From: F22 sp963675625
GTDB taxonomy: Bacteria > Bacteroidota > Bacteroidia > Bacteroidales > Bacteroidaceae
Length of the DNA: 64,000 nt
Direction: 5' to 3'
Assembly (NCBI GenBank): GCA_963675625.1
Contig: OY776497.1
Location: 2,170,001-2,234,000, forward strand
The first letter of the stretch is position 1. Each line of letters starts with the position of its first letter. A program made the position numbers and the translations under genes. The notes beneath the pieces were generated by a model. It was given only the letters and a program-made list of their open reading frames with translations. It made no database searches and was not told where the DNA came from. Positions 44,966-53,774 of the stretch are shown in pieces.

Positions 44966-44973
44966 TATATTTG
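44966..44973 (+). promoter_or_regulatory. Promoter -7 box of the aminotransferase gene
   Basis: TATATTTG followed by CAG; start near 44980, leader about 32 bases. Confidence 0.6.
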
Positions 44974-45011
44974 CAGTTAATTCTTTTAAATTGTTATAAA
45001 TAAAGAGATAT

Positions 45012-46220
45012 ATGCCACAGATTAGTCAACGGGCTATTAATATGCCCGAATCTCCAATACGCAAGTTGTCCCCATTGGCTCATTATGCAAAAGCTAGAGG
45101 GGTACATGTACACCATTTAAATATTGGTCAACCAGATTTGCCTACTCCTCCTGAGGCAATGAGGGCGCTAAAAACGATCAACCGTACACAATTGGAATAT
45201 AGTCCTAGTGACGGATATTATAGTTATCGACAAAAATTGACTGGCTATTATGCAAAATATGATATTCATCTTAGTCCCGATGATATCATTATAACAAGTG
45301 GAGGCTCGGAAGCTGTTTTATTCGCTTTCATGAGTTGCTTGAATCCTGGTGATGAAATTATTGTACCAGAGCCTGCGTATGCTAATTACATGGCTTTTGC
45401 TATTTCTGCAGGTGCTACTATCCGTACGATTACCAGTACTATTGAACAAGGTTTTTCTCTGCCACCAGTTGAAGAATTTGAGAAATTGATCAATGAGCGT
45501 ACACGTGGTATTATGATATGCAATCCTAATAATCCAACAGGTTATTTATATAGTCGTAGGGAAATGATGCAAATTCGTGATATGGTGAAAAAACATGATC
45601 TGTTTTTGTTCTCAGATGAGGTGTATCGCGAGTTTATTTATACTGGATCTCCTTATATTTCAGCGTGTCATTTAGAGGGTATTGAAGATAAAGTGGTCTT
45701 AATTGACAGTGTCTCAAAACGTTATTCTGCTTGCGGCATTCGTATTGGCGCTTTGATTACAAAAAATAAGGCTGTTCATGATGCAGTCATGAAGTTCTGT
45801 CAAGCCCGTTTATCTCCACCTTTGATAGGACAAATTGTTGCGGAAGCATCTATTGATACGTCAGAAGAATATATGCTCGATGTCTATGATGAGTATGTAG
45901 AAAGACGTAAAACGTTGGTTGACGGTTTAAATCGTATCCCTGGTGTGTATAGTCCAATTCCTATGGGGGCTTTTTACACTGTTGCTCGATTACCTGTTGA
46001 CGATGCTGATACGTTTTGTGCATGGTGTCTGAATGACTTTGAATATGAGGGAGAAACAATTATGATGGCACCAGCATCTGGCTTTTATACAACACCTAAT
46101 ACGGGGAAAGATGAAGTACGCATTGCGTATGTGTTGTGCCAAGAAGAGCTTGAGCGGGCTCTTATCTGTTTGGAAAAAGCACTTGAAGCATACCCAGGCA
46201 ATACGTATCAAAAGAAATAA
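45012..46220 (+). CDS. Class I PLP-dependent aminotransferase
   Basis: A 402-residue fold-type I aminotransferase, aspartate or aromatic amino-acid group. The PLP Lys is near 236 in SVSKRYSACGIRIGAL, and NPNNPTGYLYSRREM near 172-186 contains the cofactor-contacting Asn. A conserved Arg in DEVRIAYVL near the C-terminus binds the substrate carboxylate. The specific amino donor cannot be told. A LolC/E-like permease gene follows after 8 bases. Confidence 0.92.
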   Translation: MPQISQRAINMPESPIRKLSPLAHYAKARGVHVHHLNIGQPDLPTPPEAMRALKTINRTQLEYSPSDGYYSYRQKLTGYYAKYDIHLSPDDIIITSGGSEAVLFAFMSCLNPGDEIIVPEPAYANYMAFAISAGATIRTITSTIEQGFSLPPVEEFEKLINERTRGIMICNPNNPTGYLYSRREMMQIRDMVKKHDLFLFSDEVYREFIYTGSPYISACHLEGIEDKVVLIDSVSKRYSACGIRIGALITKNKAVHDAVMKFCQARLSPPLIGQIVAEASIDTSEEYMLDVYDEYVERRKTLVDGLNRIPGVYSPIPMGAFYTVARLPVDDADTFCAWCLNDFEYEGETIMMAPASGFYTTPNTGKDEVRIAYVLCQEELERALICLEKALEAYPGNTYQKK

Positions 46221-46228
46221 TATAACCT

Positions 46229-47476
46229 ATGAACCTTAGCTCATTTATTGCAAAACGAATTTTTGATGGGGGTCTGAGCAAATCAAGAGCAGCAGCCCCT
46301 GCAGTAATTATAGCTACGTGGGGCATTGCTATCGGATTGATGGTGATGCTCCTTGCTGTATGTATTGTGACGGGTTTTAAAAATGAAGTCAAGAATCAAA
46401 TTACAGGATTTGGTGCGCAAATTGAATTGAGTAATTTTGATGCTGTAACTTCATATGAAAAGAAACCAATATATATATCGGATAGTTTAATTGATGAATT
46501 AAAGCATGATTATCCTTCAATTACACATGTGCAGCGTACAGTTATAAAGCCAGGAATGCTTAAGACTGATCAAGCTTTTAGTGGGATCGTTCTTAAGGGA
46601 ATTGGACCAGATTACGATTCTCATTTCTTTGCTCAACATATTTTGAAAGGGGAGATGCCCACATTTAGTGATACAGAAAGTACCAGTCAAGCAGTTATTT
46701 CGCAACAGATAGCTCAAGAGATGGGACTTCACGTGGGAGACAAAATGTATGTTTACTTTATTAGTGACAAAGTCAAGGCACGTCGTTTTAAAGTCTCTGG
46801 TATTTATCAAACTCATTTTGTCGAATATGACAAAGTTTTTGTACTTGTAGACATGTATACTATACAGCGTTTGCAAAAGTGGGATGCTAGTCAAATGACT
46901 GCTTTAGAGATTTCTTTGAACCCAGAAGCTGATTTAGAGGCTACAACATATGATTTGGCTAGGAGGTTTACTGCCAAAAGTGACGGGCATGGAGAACAAT
47001 ATTATGTACAAAATACTCGTCAATTGCACGAGCAAATTTTTGCTTGGCTTGATTTATTGGATATGAATGTTGTGATTATTTTAATTTTGATGTTTGGTGT
47101 TGCAACGATTATTATGGTCTCTGGATTACTCATTATTATATTGGAACGCACACAAATGATTGGCTTGTTAAAAGCGCTGGGAAGTGCAAACCGTCAAGTA
47201 CGTCATACTTTTTTGTGGTTGGCATTTTTAATGATAGGGAAAGGAATGTTATGGGGTAATCTATTAGCGGCGATTTTCTTTGTGACTCAATATTATGGAC
47301 ATGTTATCCCATTAAATCCTGCTGTATATTATGTGGATAGTGTTCCTTTACAATTTAATGTGTGGTACTGGATTGGTATCAACATTATGACTCTGTTCCT
47401 ATCTCTTCTTGTTATGCTTTTGCCAACATATATCATCAGCCGTATTCATCCTAGTGAGTCTATGCGTTATGAATAA
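46229..47476 (+). CDS. FtsX-like ABC transporter permease (LolC/LolE-type)
   Basis: A 415-residue inner-membrane permease. One membrane segment near 24-48 precedes a large periplasmic MacB-like domain (about 50-265). Three more segments follow near 275-300, 325-350 and 375-400: the 4-segment plan of LolC/E and MacB. The FtsX core is shown by LLKALGSANRQVRHTFLW. Related proteins pull lipoproteins from the inner membrane. No ATPase partner (LolD) is adjacent. Confidence 0.88.
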   Translation: MNLSSFIAKRIFDGGLSKSRAAAPAVIIATWGIAIGLMVMLLAVCIVTGFKNEVKNQITGFGAQIELSNFDAVTSYEKKPIYISDSLIDELKHDYPSITHVQRTVIKPGMLKTDQAFSGIVLKGIGPDYDSHFFAQHILKGEMPTFSDTESTSQAVISQQIAQEMGLHVGDKMYVYFISDKVKARRFKVSGIYQTHFVEYDKVFVLVDMYTIQRLQKWDASQMTALEISLNPEADLEATTYDLARRFTAKSDGHGEQYYVQNTRQLHEQIFAWLDLLDMNVVIILILMFGVATIIMVSGLLIIILERTQMIGLLKALGSANRQVRHTFLWLAFLMIGKGMLWGNLLAAIFFVTQYYGHVIPLNPAVYYVDSVPLQFNVWYWIGINIMTLFLSLLVMLLPTYIISRIHPSESMRYE

Positions 47477-47544
47477 TTGGGTTAGGTCTCTTAGAGAAGG
47501 GGAGAAAAATAGGGATAAACAGCATATTATTTCAAAATAGTGGT

Positions 47545-47552
47545 TATCTTTG
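47545..47552 (+). promoter_or_regulatory. Promoter -7 box of fbp
   Basis: TATCTTTG followed by CC; start near 47559, leader about 75 bases to ATG 47635. Confidence 0.6.
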
Positions 47553-47634
47553 CCTTACAACAAAAGAAATATAACACACTTCCTAGGTGGTACATATTTG
47601 TGGCACTGAACTGGAGTACATAAAAAGATCGCTT

Positions 47635-49641
47635 ATGAATGCATTAAGTAAGATTACACCAGAGTCTATTCAAGAAGATTTACGTTACCTATATTTGCTT
47701 TCTCGTAGCTTTCCGACTATTGCTGCGGCAAGTACTGAAATTATCAATCTAGAAGCTATTCTTAATTTACCAAAAGGTACAGAGCACTTTTTGAGTGATT
47801 TGCACGGTGAGTATGAAGCATTTCAACATGTATTAAAGAATGCATCAGGAACTGTGAGAAGAAAAGTGGATGAAATTTTTGGACAAACTCTGAGAGAATC
47901 TGTTAAACGCGATATTTGCACATTAATTTATTATCCTAAACAGAAAATTCAGCTGGTAAAAGAACAAGAAAGTGACTTGGATGATTGGTATATGATTACT
48001 TTGAATCAACTTGTACAAGTATGTCAGAATGTATCATCTAAATATACTCGTTCTAAAGTACGTAAATCACTTCCTCGTGAATTTTCCTATATCATTCAGG
48101 AATTATTGCATGAAAGCAGTTTGAATTATAACAAACAAGCATATACTAATCAGATTATTTTTACCATTATTTCTACGCGTCGTGCTGATCAATTTATTGA
48201 GGCAATGTGTAATTTGATTCAACGTTTAGTGATTGATTCTTTGCATATAGTGGGAGATATTTACGATCGTGGTAATGGAGCACACATAATCATGGACACA
48301 TTGAATGATTATCATAGTTTTGATATTCAGTGGGGCAATCATGATTTATTATGGATGGGTGCTGCATCTGGCAATGTGGCTTGTATGTGTAATGCTTTGC
48401 GTATATCACTGCGGTATGCAAATTTGGCGACGTTTGAAGATGGGTATGGTATCAATTTATTGCCTTTAGCTACTTTTGCATTGGAGGTGTATGGAAATGA
48501 TCCTTGTACCCCTTTTGCTCCTAAAATTTCTAATGACAATACCGAGCATACAGATAAGAATTTACGATTAATGTCGCAGATGCACAAAGCCATCTCAATC
48601 ATTCAATTTAAAGTTGAGGCGGCTTTGATTAAAAAGCATCCTGAATTTGAAATGTCTCATCGTTTGCTTCTTGATAAAATGGACTTAGAACGAGGAGTCG
48701 TTACTATCGAAGGAAAGGAATATGCATTGAATGATACGAACTTCCCGACTGTGGACCCTAATAATCCGTATGCTTTAACTCCCGAAGAGGCTGATATTGT
48801 AGATCGTTTGCACAATTCGTTCACAAAGAGTGAGGGAATGAAGAAACATATGAATTGCTTGCTTACTCATGGCAGTATGTATCTTGTAGTCAATAATAAC
48901 TTACTTTTTCATGCTTCTATTCCGTTGGATGAAGATGGTAATTTCAAGCATGTGATGATTCAAGGAAAAGCTTATAAAGGGAAATCTTTACTAGATAAAC
49001 TAGATCGTTTGGTCCGTGAAGCTTATTACGATCCTCAGGATGAGCGCTCTATTGATCCAGAGCAACATGATTTTGCTTGTGATTACATGTGGTATCTGTG
49101 GTGTGGCAAAGATGCCGCTCCTTTTGACAAAAGTAAGATGGCAACCTTTGAAAATTACTTTTGTGATGACAAAGAGATTCGCAAAGAGGTCAAAGGACAT
49201 TTTTATAAGTATAGGGATTGCCCTAATACTTGTGATCTGATTTTTCGTGAATTTGGAATGGAACCTTCACTGAGCCATATCATTACTGGGCACGTGCCAG
49301 TGAAGCATTCGAAAGGTGAATCACCACTGAAGGCTGATGGAAAATTACTTGTTATTGATGGCGGCTTTTCTCGTGCATATCAACCAACAACAGGTATTGC
49401 GGGCTATACATTAGTTTATCATTCTCGTGGATTGCAGCTTGTTCAGCATGAACCGTTCATGTCTAGACAACAAGCAATTGCTGAAGGTCGAGATATTAAG
49501 TCGACAAATTTTGTGCTTGAGTTCAATCAAAATCGTATGTGTGTAAGAGATACGGATAAAGGAAAGCATCTTGAGAAACAAATTGAGGATCTCAAAAAAC
49601 TTTTGGTTGCTTATCGTATTGGACTTGTTAAAGAAAGATGA
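47635..49641 (+). CDS. fbp: Fructose-1,6-bisphosphatase, class III
   Basis: A 668-residue gluconeogenic phosphatase of the Firmicutes/Bacteroidetes class III type, related to metallophosphoesterases and distinct from E. coli Fbp. Metal-binding motifs are SDLHGEYEAF near 53-62, VGDIYDRG near 206-213 and WGNHD near 233-237. A GTG 16 codons upstream (47587) could extend it, but MNALSKITPESI aligns better with the family's start. The length is typical. Confidence 0.95.
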   Translation: MNALSKITPESIQEDLRYLYLLSRSFPTIAAASTEIINLEAILNLPKGTEHFLSDLHGEYEAFQHVLKNASGTVRRKVDEIFGQTLRESVKRDICTLIYYPKQKIQLVKEQESDLDDWYMITLNQLVQVCQNVSSKYTRSKVRKSLPREFSYIIQELLHESSLNYNKQAYTNQIIFTIISTRRADQFIEAMCNLIQRLVIDSLHIVGDIYDRGNGAHIIMDTLNDYHSFDIQWGNHDLLWMGAASGNVACMCNALRISLRYANLATFEDGYGINLLPLATFALEVYGNDPCTPFAPKISNDNTEHTDKNLRLMSQMHKAISIIQFKVEAALIKKHPEFEMSHRLLLDKMDLERGVVTIEGKEYALNDTNFPTVDPNNPYALTPEEADIVDRLHNSFTKSEGMKKHMNCLLTHGSMYLVVNNNLLFHASIPLDEDGNFKHVMIQGKAYKGKSLLDKLDRLVREAYYDPQDERSIDPEQHDFACDYMWYLWCGKDAAPFDKSKMATFENYFCDDKEIRKEVKGHFYKYRDCPNTCDLIFREFGMEPSLSHIITGHVPVKHSKGESPLKADGKLLVIDGGFSRAYQPTTGIAGYTLVYHSRGLQLVQHEPFMSRQQAIAEGRDIKSTNFVLEFNQNRMCVRDTDKGKHLEKQIEDLKKLLVAYRIGLVKER

Positions 49642-49725
49642 AAACCATTTTATAAGGTGTATTGTTGAGTTTACAACGATATGCCTTATAATCCTTATAC
49701 AAACAAACATTCAAAAGATAATTTA

Positions 49726-50904
49726 ATGAGAAAGAAAATCATGCTCCTTGGAGCTGGGGAACTAGGAAAAGAATTTGTGATAGCGGCTCAACGTTTGGGA
49801 CAGTATGTGATTGCTTGTGATGCTTATGAGCATGCGCCAGCAATGCAAGTTGCTGATGCCTGCGAGGTTTTCAATATGCTTGATGGCGAAGGATTACAAG
49901 CAGCTGTAGATAAGCATAATCCAGATATTATTGTGCCTGAGATTGAAGCTATTCGTACAGAGAAATTGTATGAATTTGAAAAGGCTGGATTACAGGTCGT
50001 GCCTTGTGCATCAGCTGTAAACTATACTATGAACAGACAAGCAATTCGTGATTTAGCGGCAAAAGAATTGGGGCTTAAAACGGCAAAATATCAGTATGCT
50101 AAGAGCCTTGAAGAATTGCAATCTGCTGCTGTTGAAATCGGATTCCCATGCATTGTGAAACCTTTAATGTCTTCTTCTGGTAAAGGACAGTCTATGGTTA
50201 AATCAGTTGACGAATTGGCAGAAGCATGGCGTTATGGTTGCGAAGGATCTCGTGGGGATATCAAGGAATTGATTATTGAAGAATTTGTGCATTTTGATAG
50301 TGAAATCACACTATTGACAGTTACACAAAAAGATGGCCCTACATTGTTCTGTCCTCCTATTGGACACGTACAGAAGAGTGGTGATTATCGTGAAAGTTTC
50401 CAACCAGCTCCAGTAGCAGAGGATCAACTTGTGGAAGCCCAACGTATGGCTGGCAAAGTGACTGAAGCATTAGGTGGTGCTGGTCTTTGGGGAGTCGAAT
50501 TCTTTTTGAGTGAAACGGAAGGTGTTTATTTTTCCGAGTTGTCTCCTCGTCCACATGATACAGGTATGGTCACTTTGGCAGATACTCAAAATCTTAATGA
50601 ATTTGAATTGCATTGTCGTGCTGTACTGGGATTGCCTATTTTGGATATTGTGCCTCATCGTATTGGAGCGAGTGCAGTTATTTTGTCTGAAGAAACCGTA
50701 ACGGATTATCCTATATATACAGGACTTGTGGAAGCATTAAAAATCTCCGTTGATTCTGATATACGTTTGTTTGGGAAACCAAATGCACGTGTAGGCCGAC
50801 GCATGGGGGTTGCTCTTGCGCATGCACCATTAGATGGTGATTTAGATACTGTACGCAATTTGGCCAAAGAAATAGCTGCAAAAGTAAAAGTAGTCAAGGC
50901 TTAA
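49726..50904 (+). CDS. purT: Formate-dependent phosphoribosylglycinamide formyltransferase (GAR transformylase 2)
   Basis: A 392-residue ATP-grasp enzyme that uses formate and ATP, in place of formyl-THF, for the third step of purine synthesis. The preATP-grasp strand KIMLLGAGELGKEF starts the protein. The ATP-grasp motifs include PCIVKPLMSSSGKGQS near 138-153 and GVEFFL near 267. The length equals E. coli PurT (392). An ATG 15 codons upstream is possible but its extra residues (PYNPYTNKHSKDNL) look non-native. Confidence 0.95.
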   Translation: MRKKIMLLGAGELGKEFVIAAQRLGQYVIACDAYEHAPAMQVADACEVFNMLDGEGLQAAVDKHNPDIIVPEIEAIRTEKLYEFEKAGLQVVPCASAVNYTMNRQAIRDLAAKELGLKTAKYQYAKSLEELQSAAVEIGFPCIVKPLMSSSGKGQSMVKSVDELAEAWRYGCEGSRGDIKELIIEEFVHFDSEITLLTVTQKDGPTLFCPPIGHVQKSGDYRESFQPAPVAEDQLVEAQRMAGKVTEALGGAGLWGVEFFLSETEGVYFSELSPRPHDTGMVTLADTQNLNEFELHCRAVLGLPILDIVPHRIGASAVILSEETVTDYPIYTGLVEALKISVDSDIRLFGKPNARVGRRMGVALAHAPLDGDLDTVRNLAKEIAAKVKVVKA

Positions 50905-50950
50905 TATGATTAGTATCTATAAGCTAGTTTAGTTTATTGACATAATATTA

Positions 50951-50984
50951 TAGGAGGGCTTACCAATTAAGGTAAGCCCTCCTA
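50951..50984. terminator. Hairpin between purT and slyD
   Basis: TAGGAGGGCTTACC and GGTAAGCCCTCCTA form a perfect 14-base-pair stem with a 6-base loop between convergent genes. There is no immediate T run on either strand, so termination is inferred from position and strength. Confidence 0.6.
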
Positions 50985-51058
50985 GTGTATGTACGATTTT
51001 ATTGTCGTTTCTTGTGTCTATACGATGTAGTTTAATGTATCAATTTTCAACCGCACTA

Positions 51059-51634
51059 TTAACAACAACCATCACCACAGCCGCAACCGCCTTCTCCATC
51101 GCCGCAACCACAGCTACCGTCACCACAGCTACAGCCGCCTGTTAGTTGCTTGATTGTTTCGTTGATTTCTTCTTCTGTCGCATCTCGGTGAGTTTTTACA
51201 GATAGTTCAAAAGTTAAAGCTTCGCCAGCCAATGGGTGATTCATGTCCATAACAACTTTATCTTCTTTGACTTCAATACAGTGGCCATTCAAGCGTTGAC
51301 CATCTGCAGTTTGCAATGGAACCATAGCACCAGGTACTATATGTTCTTCGTCAAATTTTCCATCGATTGAGAAAATGTTTTTATCTAATTCAATAACATA
51401 TTCGTCATTGCGTGCACCGTAAGCTTCTTCAACAGTCAAGTCTAGTGTAAACTTGTCACCTTCTGACTTTTCCATCAATGTGCTTTCAAATTTGTCAAGT
51501 GTCATGCCAAATCCACTCATGAATTGGAATGGGTGTTCTTCTGGAGCTTCTTCAATCATCTCTCTTTCACCGTCACGAGTGACATACAATTTGTAAGCTA
51601 CTGCGATGTACTTGCTTTGCATTGTCTCTGCCAT
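51059..51634 (-). CDS. slyD: SlyD-like FKBP-type peptidyl-prolyl isomerase with Cys-rich tail
   Basis: A 191-residue cytoplasmic folding helper. The FKBP domain with its inserted IF chaperone flap spans about 1-160 (ISKYIAVAYKLY-type start, FQFMSGFGMTLDKFESTLMEK, then ITVEEAYGARND and GEALTFELSVK). The last 27 residues are a run of Gly, Asp and eight Cys in CGC/CSC/CCx pairs, in the place of the His-rich metal-binding tail of E. coli SlyD. Nickel or other metal binding is inferred. It converges with purT. Confidence 0.92.
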   Translation of the reverse strand: MAETMQSKYIAVAYKLYVTRDGEREMIEEAPEEHPFQFMSGFGMTLDKFESTLMEKSEGDKFTLDLTVEEAYGARNDEYVIELDKNIFSIDGKFDEEHIVPGAMVPLQTADGQRLNGHCIEVKEDKVVMDMNHPLAGEALTFELSVKTHRDATEEEINETIKQLTGGCSCGDGSCGCGDGEGGCGCGDGCC

Positions 51635-51804
51635 AATTTTTCTTGTTTGTGAGACGCCCCTGTCAGTTTGTCCCAGTGAATATTCTAAATTTTAAAACAC
51701 TAAAATTGCAAATAGTATGCCAGAAATTATTGTGATAATATATTGTAATATTGCATCAATATTAATCTGATTGATAGTAAAATTAATATTTTTCTTCTGA
51801 TTTG

Positions 51805-51835
51805 TTTGTTTGCGTGGAAATAATATCTACCTTTG
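51805..51835 (+). promoter_or_regulatory. Promoter of the ilv operon
   Basis: TTTG (51805-51808), 19 bases, TACCTTTG (51828-51835): full consensus. TTTG occurs three times in a row here (51801-51812). Start near 51842, leaving a leader of almost 100 bases. The rest of the 305-base gap from slyD holds no gene that I can support. Confidence 0.8.
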
Positions 51836-51845
51836 TCGTATTACA

Positions 51846-51887
51846 ATGGATGCCCTGTCTTCGTTTAGAAGGTGAGGGGCATTTTTA
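51846..51887 (+). promoter_or_regulatory. ilvD leader: terminator-like hairpin and possible 9-codon leader peptide
   Basis: ATGCCC (51850-51855) pairs with GGGCAT (51877-51882), and CTTC with GAAG closes a 5-base loop inside; the stem is followed at once by TTTT. A small frame, ATG 51846 to TGA 51875 (MDALSSFRR), overlaps the left arm. The arrangement resembles an attenuator, though the peptide has only one branched-chain codon (CTG, Leu). No clear anti-terminator was found. Confidence 0.5.
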
Positions 51888-51939
51888 TAACTGTTAAAGT
51901 AAAGGTAAAAGAGTTTCTATAACGTACAAAGATAAGACA

Positions 51940-53739
51940 ATGAAGTATCCATTACGTAGCGCACAGAGTACGCAAGGACGACGCATGGCAGGAGCACGAG
52001 CTCTATGGACTGCCAACGGTATGAAACGCGAACAATTAGGAAAACCAATCATTGCTGTGGTCAACAGCTTTACTCAATTTGTACCTGGACACGTGCATCT
52101 GCATGAGATAGGGCAAAAGGTGAAAGCTCAAATAGAATCTCATGGTTGTTTTGCCGCTGAATTTAATACAATAGCCATCGATGATGGAATTGCAATGGGG
52201 CATGATGGTATGCTTTATTCCCTCCCTTCACGTGAAATTATAGCAGATAGTGTTGAATATATGGTGAATGCTCATAAAGCAGATGCCATGATTTGTATTT
52301 CCAACTGCGATAAAATTACTCCAGGAATGCTTATGGCAGCTATGCGATTAAATATCCCAGCTGTATTTGTTTCTGGTGGCCCAATGGAAGCTGGTGAATT
52401 AGGAGGAAAGCATTTGGATCTAATCGATGCTATGGTACAAGCGGCTGATGATAGTAAAACAGACAAGGAAGTTGCTGAAATTGAAAAAAGAGCTTGCCCA
52501 ACATGCGGTAGTTGTTCAGGGATGTTTACAGCCAATTCCATGAACTGTTTGAATGAAGCTTTAGGATTGGCATTACCAGGTAATGGAACTATTGTGGCTA
52601 CTCATGCATATCGTGCTACACTTTTTGAACAAGCGGCCGATTTGATTGTAAAGAATACATATAAATATTATGAGGATGGTGATGAGAGTGTATTGCCAAG
52701 AAATATAGCCACAAAAGCTGCTTTTCTCAATAGCATGCGATTGGATATTGCAATGGGAGGAAGTACAAATACCGTGTTGCATTTGTTGGCTATTGCCAGA
52801 GAAGCTGAAGTTGATTTTACTATGGCGGATATTGATGTTTTGTCAAGAGAAACACCATGTCTATGTAAAGTAGCCCCTAATTCTCAAAAATATCATATTC
52901 AAGATGTAAATAGAGCAGGAGGAGTATTGGCTATTCTTGCAGAATTAAATAAAGGAGGGTTATTAGACTCTTCTGTCTCCAGGGTAGACGGCTTGACATT
53001 GGCTGAGGCGTTAGATACACAAGTAGTTACATCACCTAATTGTTTGTCTGAAGCTATGACAAGAACTTTGGCAGCTCCAAAGGGGCAATTCAACTTAGTG
53101 ATGGCTTCGCATAACACCCAATATAAAGAACCCGATTTGGATAGAGCAGAAGGGTGTATTCGTGATATACCCCATGCATATAGCCAAGATGGTGGTTTAG
53201 CAGTTCTTAGAGGCAATATTGCATTAGATGGTTGTGTCGTTAAAACAGCAGGAGTAGATGCTTCTATTTGGCATTTTGAAGGCCCTGCCAAAGTTTTCGA
53301 CTCACAAGAAGCTGCATGTACTGGTATTTTAAGAGGAGATGTAGTTAGTGGTGATGTTGTTGTCATCACCCACGAAGGTCCTAAAGGTGGTCCTGGAATG
53401 CAGGAAATGCTTTACCCAACATCTTATATAAAGTCAAAACATTTAGGAAAAGAATGTGCTCTTATTACAGATGGACGATTTAGTGGTGGAACCTCTGGAT
53501 TGAGTATAGGACATATTTCCCCAGAAGCTGCTGCGGGTGGTGCTATCGGTAAAATTATTGATGGAGATATCATTGAGATTGATATCCCTAACAGACTAAT
53601 ACAAGTGAAGATAAGTGCTGAGGAACTTGAAGCTAGACCTATGCGTCCTGTACAACGTACACGTACAGTTAGCAAAGCCTTGAGGGCTTATGCGGCTATG
53701 GTGACATCAGCTGACAAAGGAGCCGTGCGCGAGATATAG
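51940..53739 (+). CDS. ilvD: Dihydroxy-acid dehydratase
   Basis: A 599-residue Fe-S enzyme of isoleucine and valine synthesis, producing the 2-oxo acids from dihydroxy acids. Cluster and metal ligands are visible: Cys in SNCDKITPGM near 122 and CPTCGSCSGMFTANSMN near 187-203. It is the first gene of the ilv operon; ilvB follows after 35 bases. Expression is probably controlled through the leader hairpin at 51850. Confidence 0.97.
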   Translation: MKYPLRSAQSTQGRRMAGARALWTANGMKREQLGKPIIAVVNSFTQFVPGHVHLHEIGQKVKAQIESHGCFAAEFNTIAIDDGIAMGHDGMLYSLPSREIIADSVEYMVNAHKADAMICISNCDKITPGMLMAAMRLNIPAVFVSGGPMEAGELGGKHLDLIDAMVQAADDSKTDKEVAEIEKRACPTCGSCSGMFTANSMNCLNEALGLALPGNGTIVATHAYRATLFEQAADLIVKNTYKYYEDGDESVLPRNIATKAAFLNSMRLDIAMGGSTNTVLHLLAIAREAEVDFTMADIDVLSRETPCLCKVAPNSQKYHIQDVNRAGGVLAILAELNKGGLLDSSVSRVDGLTLAEALDTQVVTSPNCLSEAMTRTLAAPKGQFNLVMASHNTQYKEPDLDRAEGCIRDIPHAYSQDGGLAVLRGNIALDGCVVKTAGVDASIWHFEGPAKVFDSQEAACTGILRGDVVSGDVVVITHEGPKGGPGMQEMLYPTSYIKSKHLGKECALITDGRFSGGTSGLSIGHISPEAAAGGAIGKIIDGDIIEIDIPNRLIQVKISAEELEARPMRPVQRTRTVSKALRAYAAMVTSADKGAVREI

Positions 53740-53774
53740 AGTAGATAATCTACGAAGTATAAAAGAGTATAATT

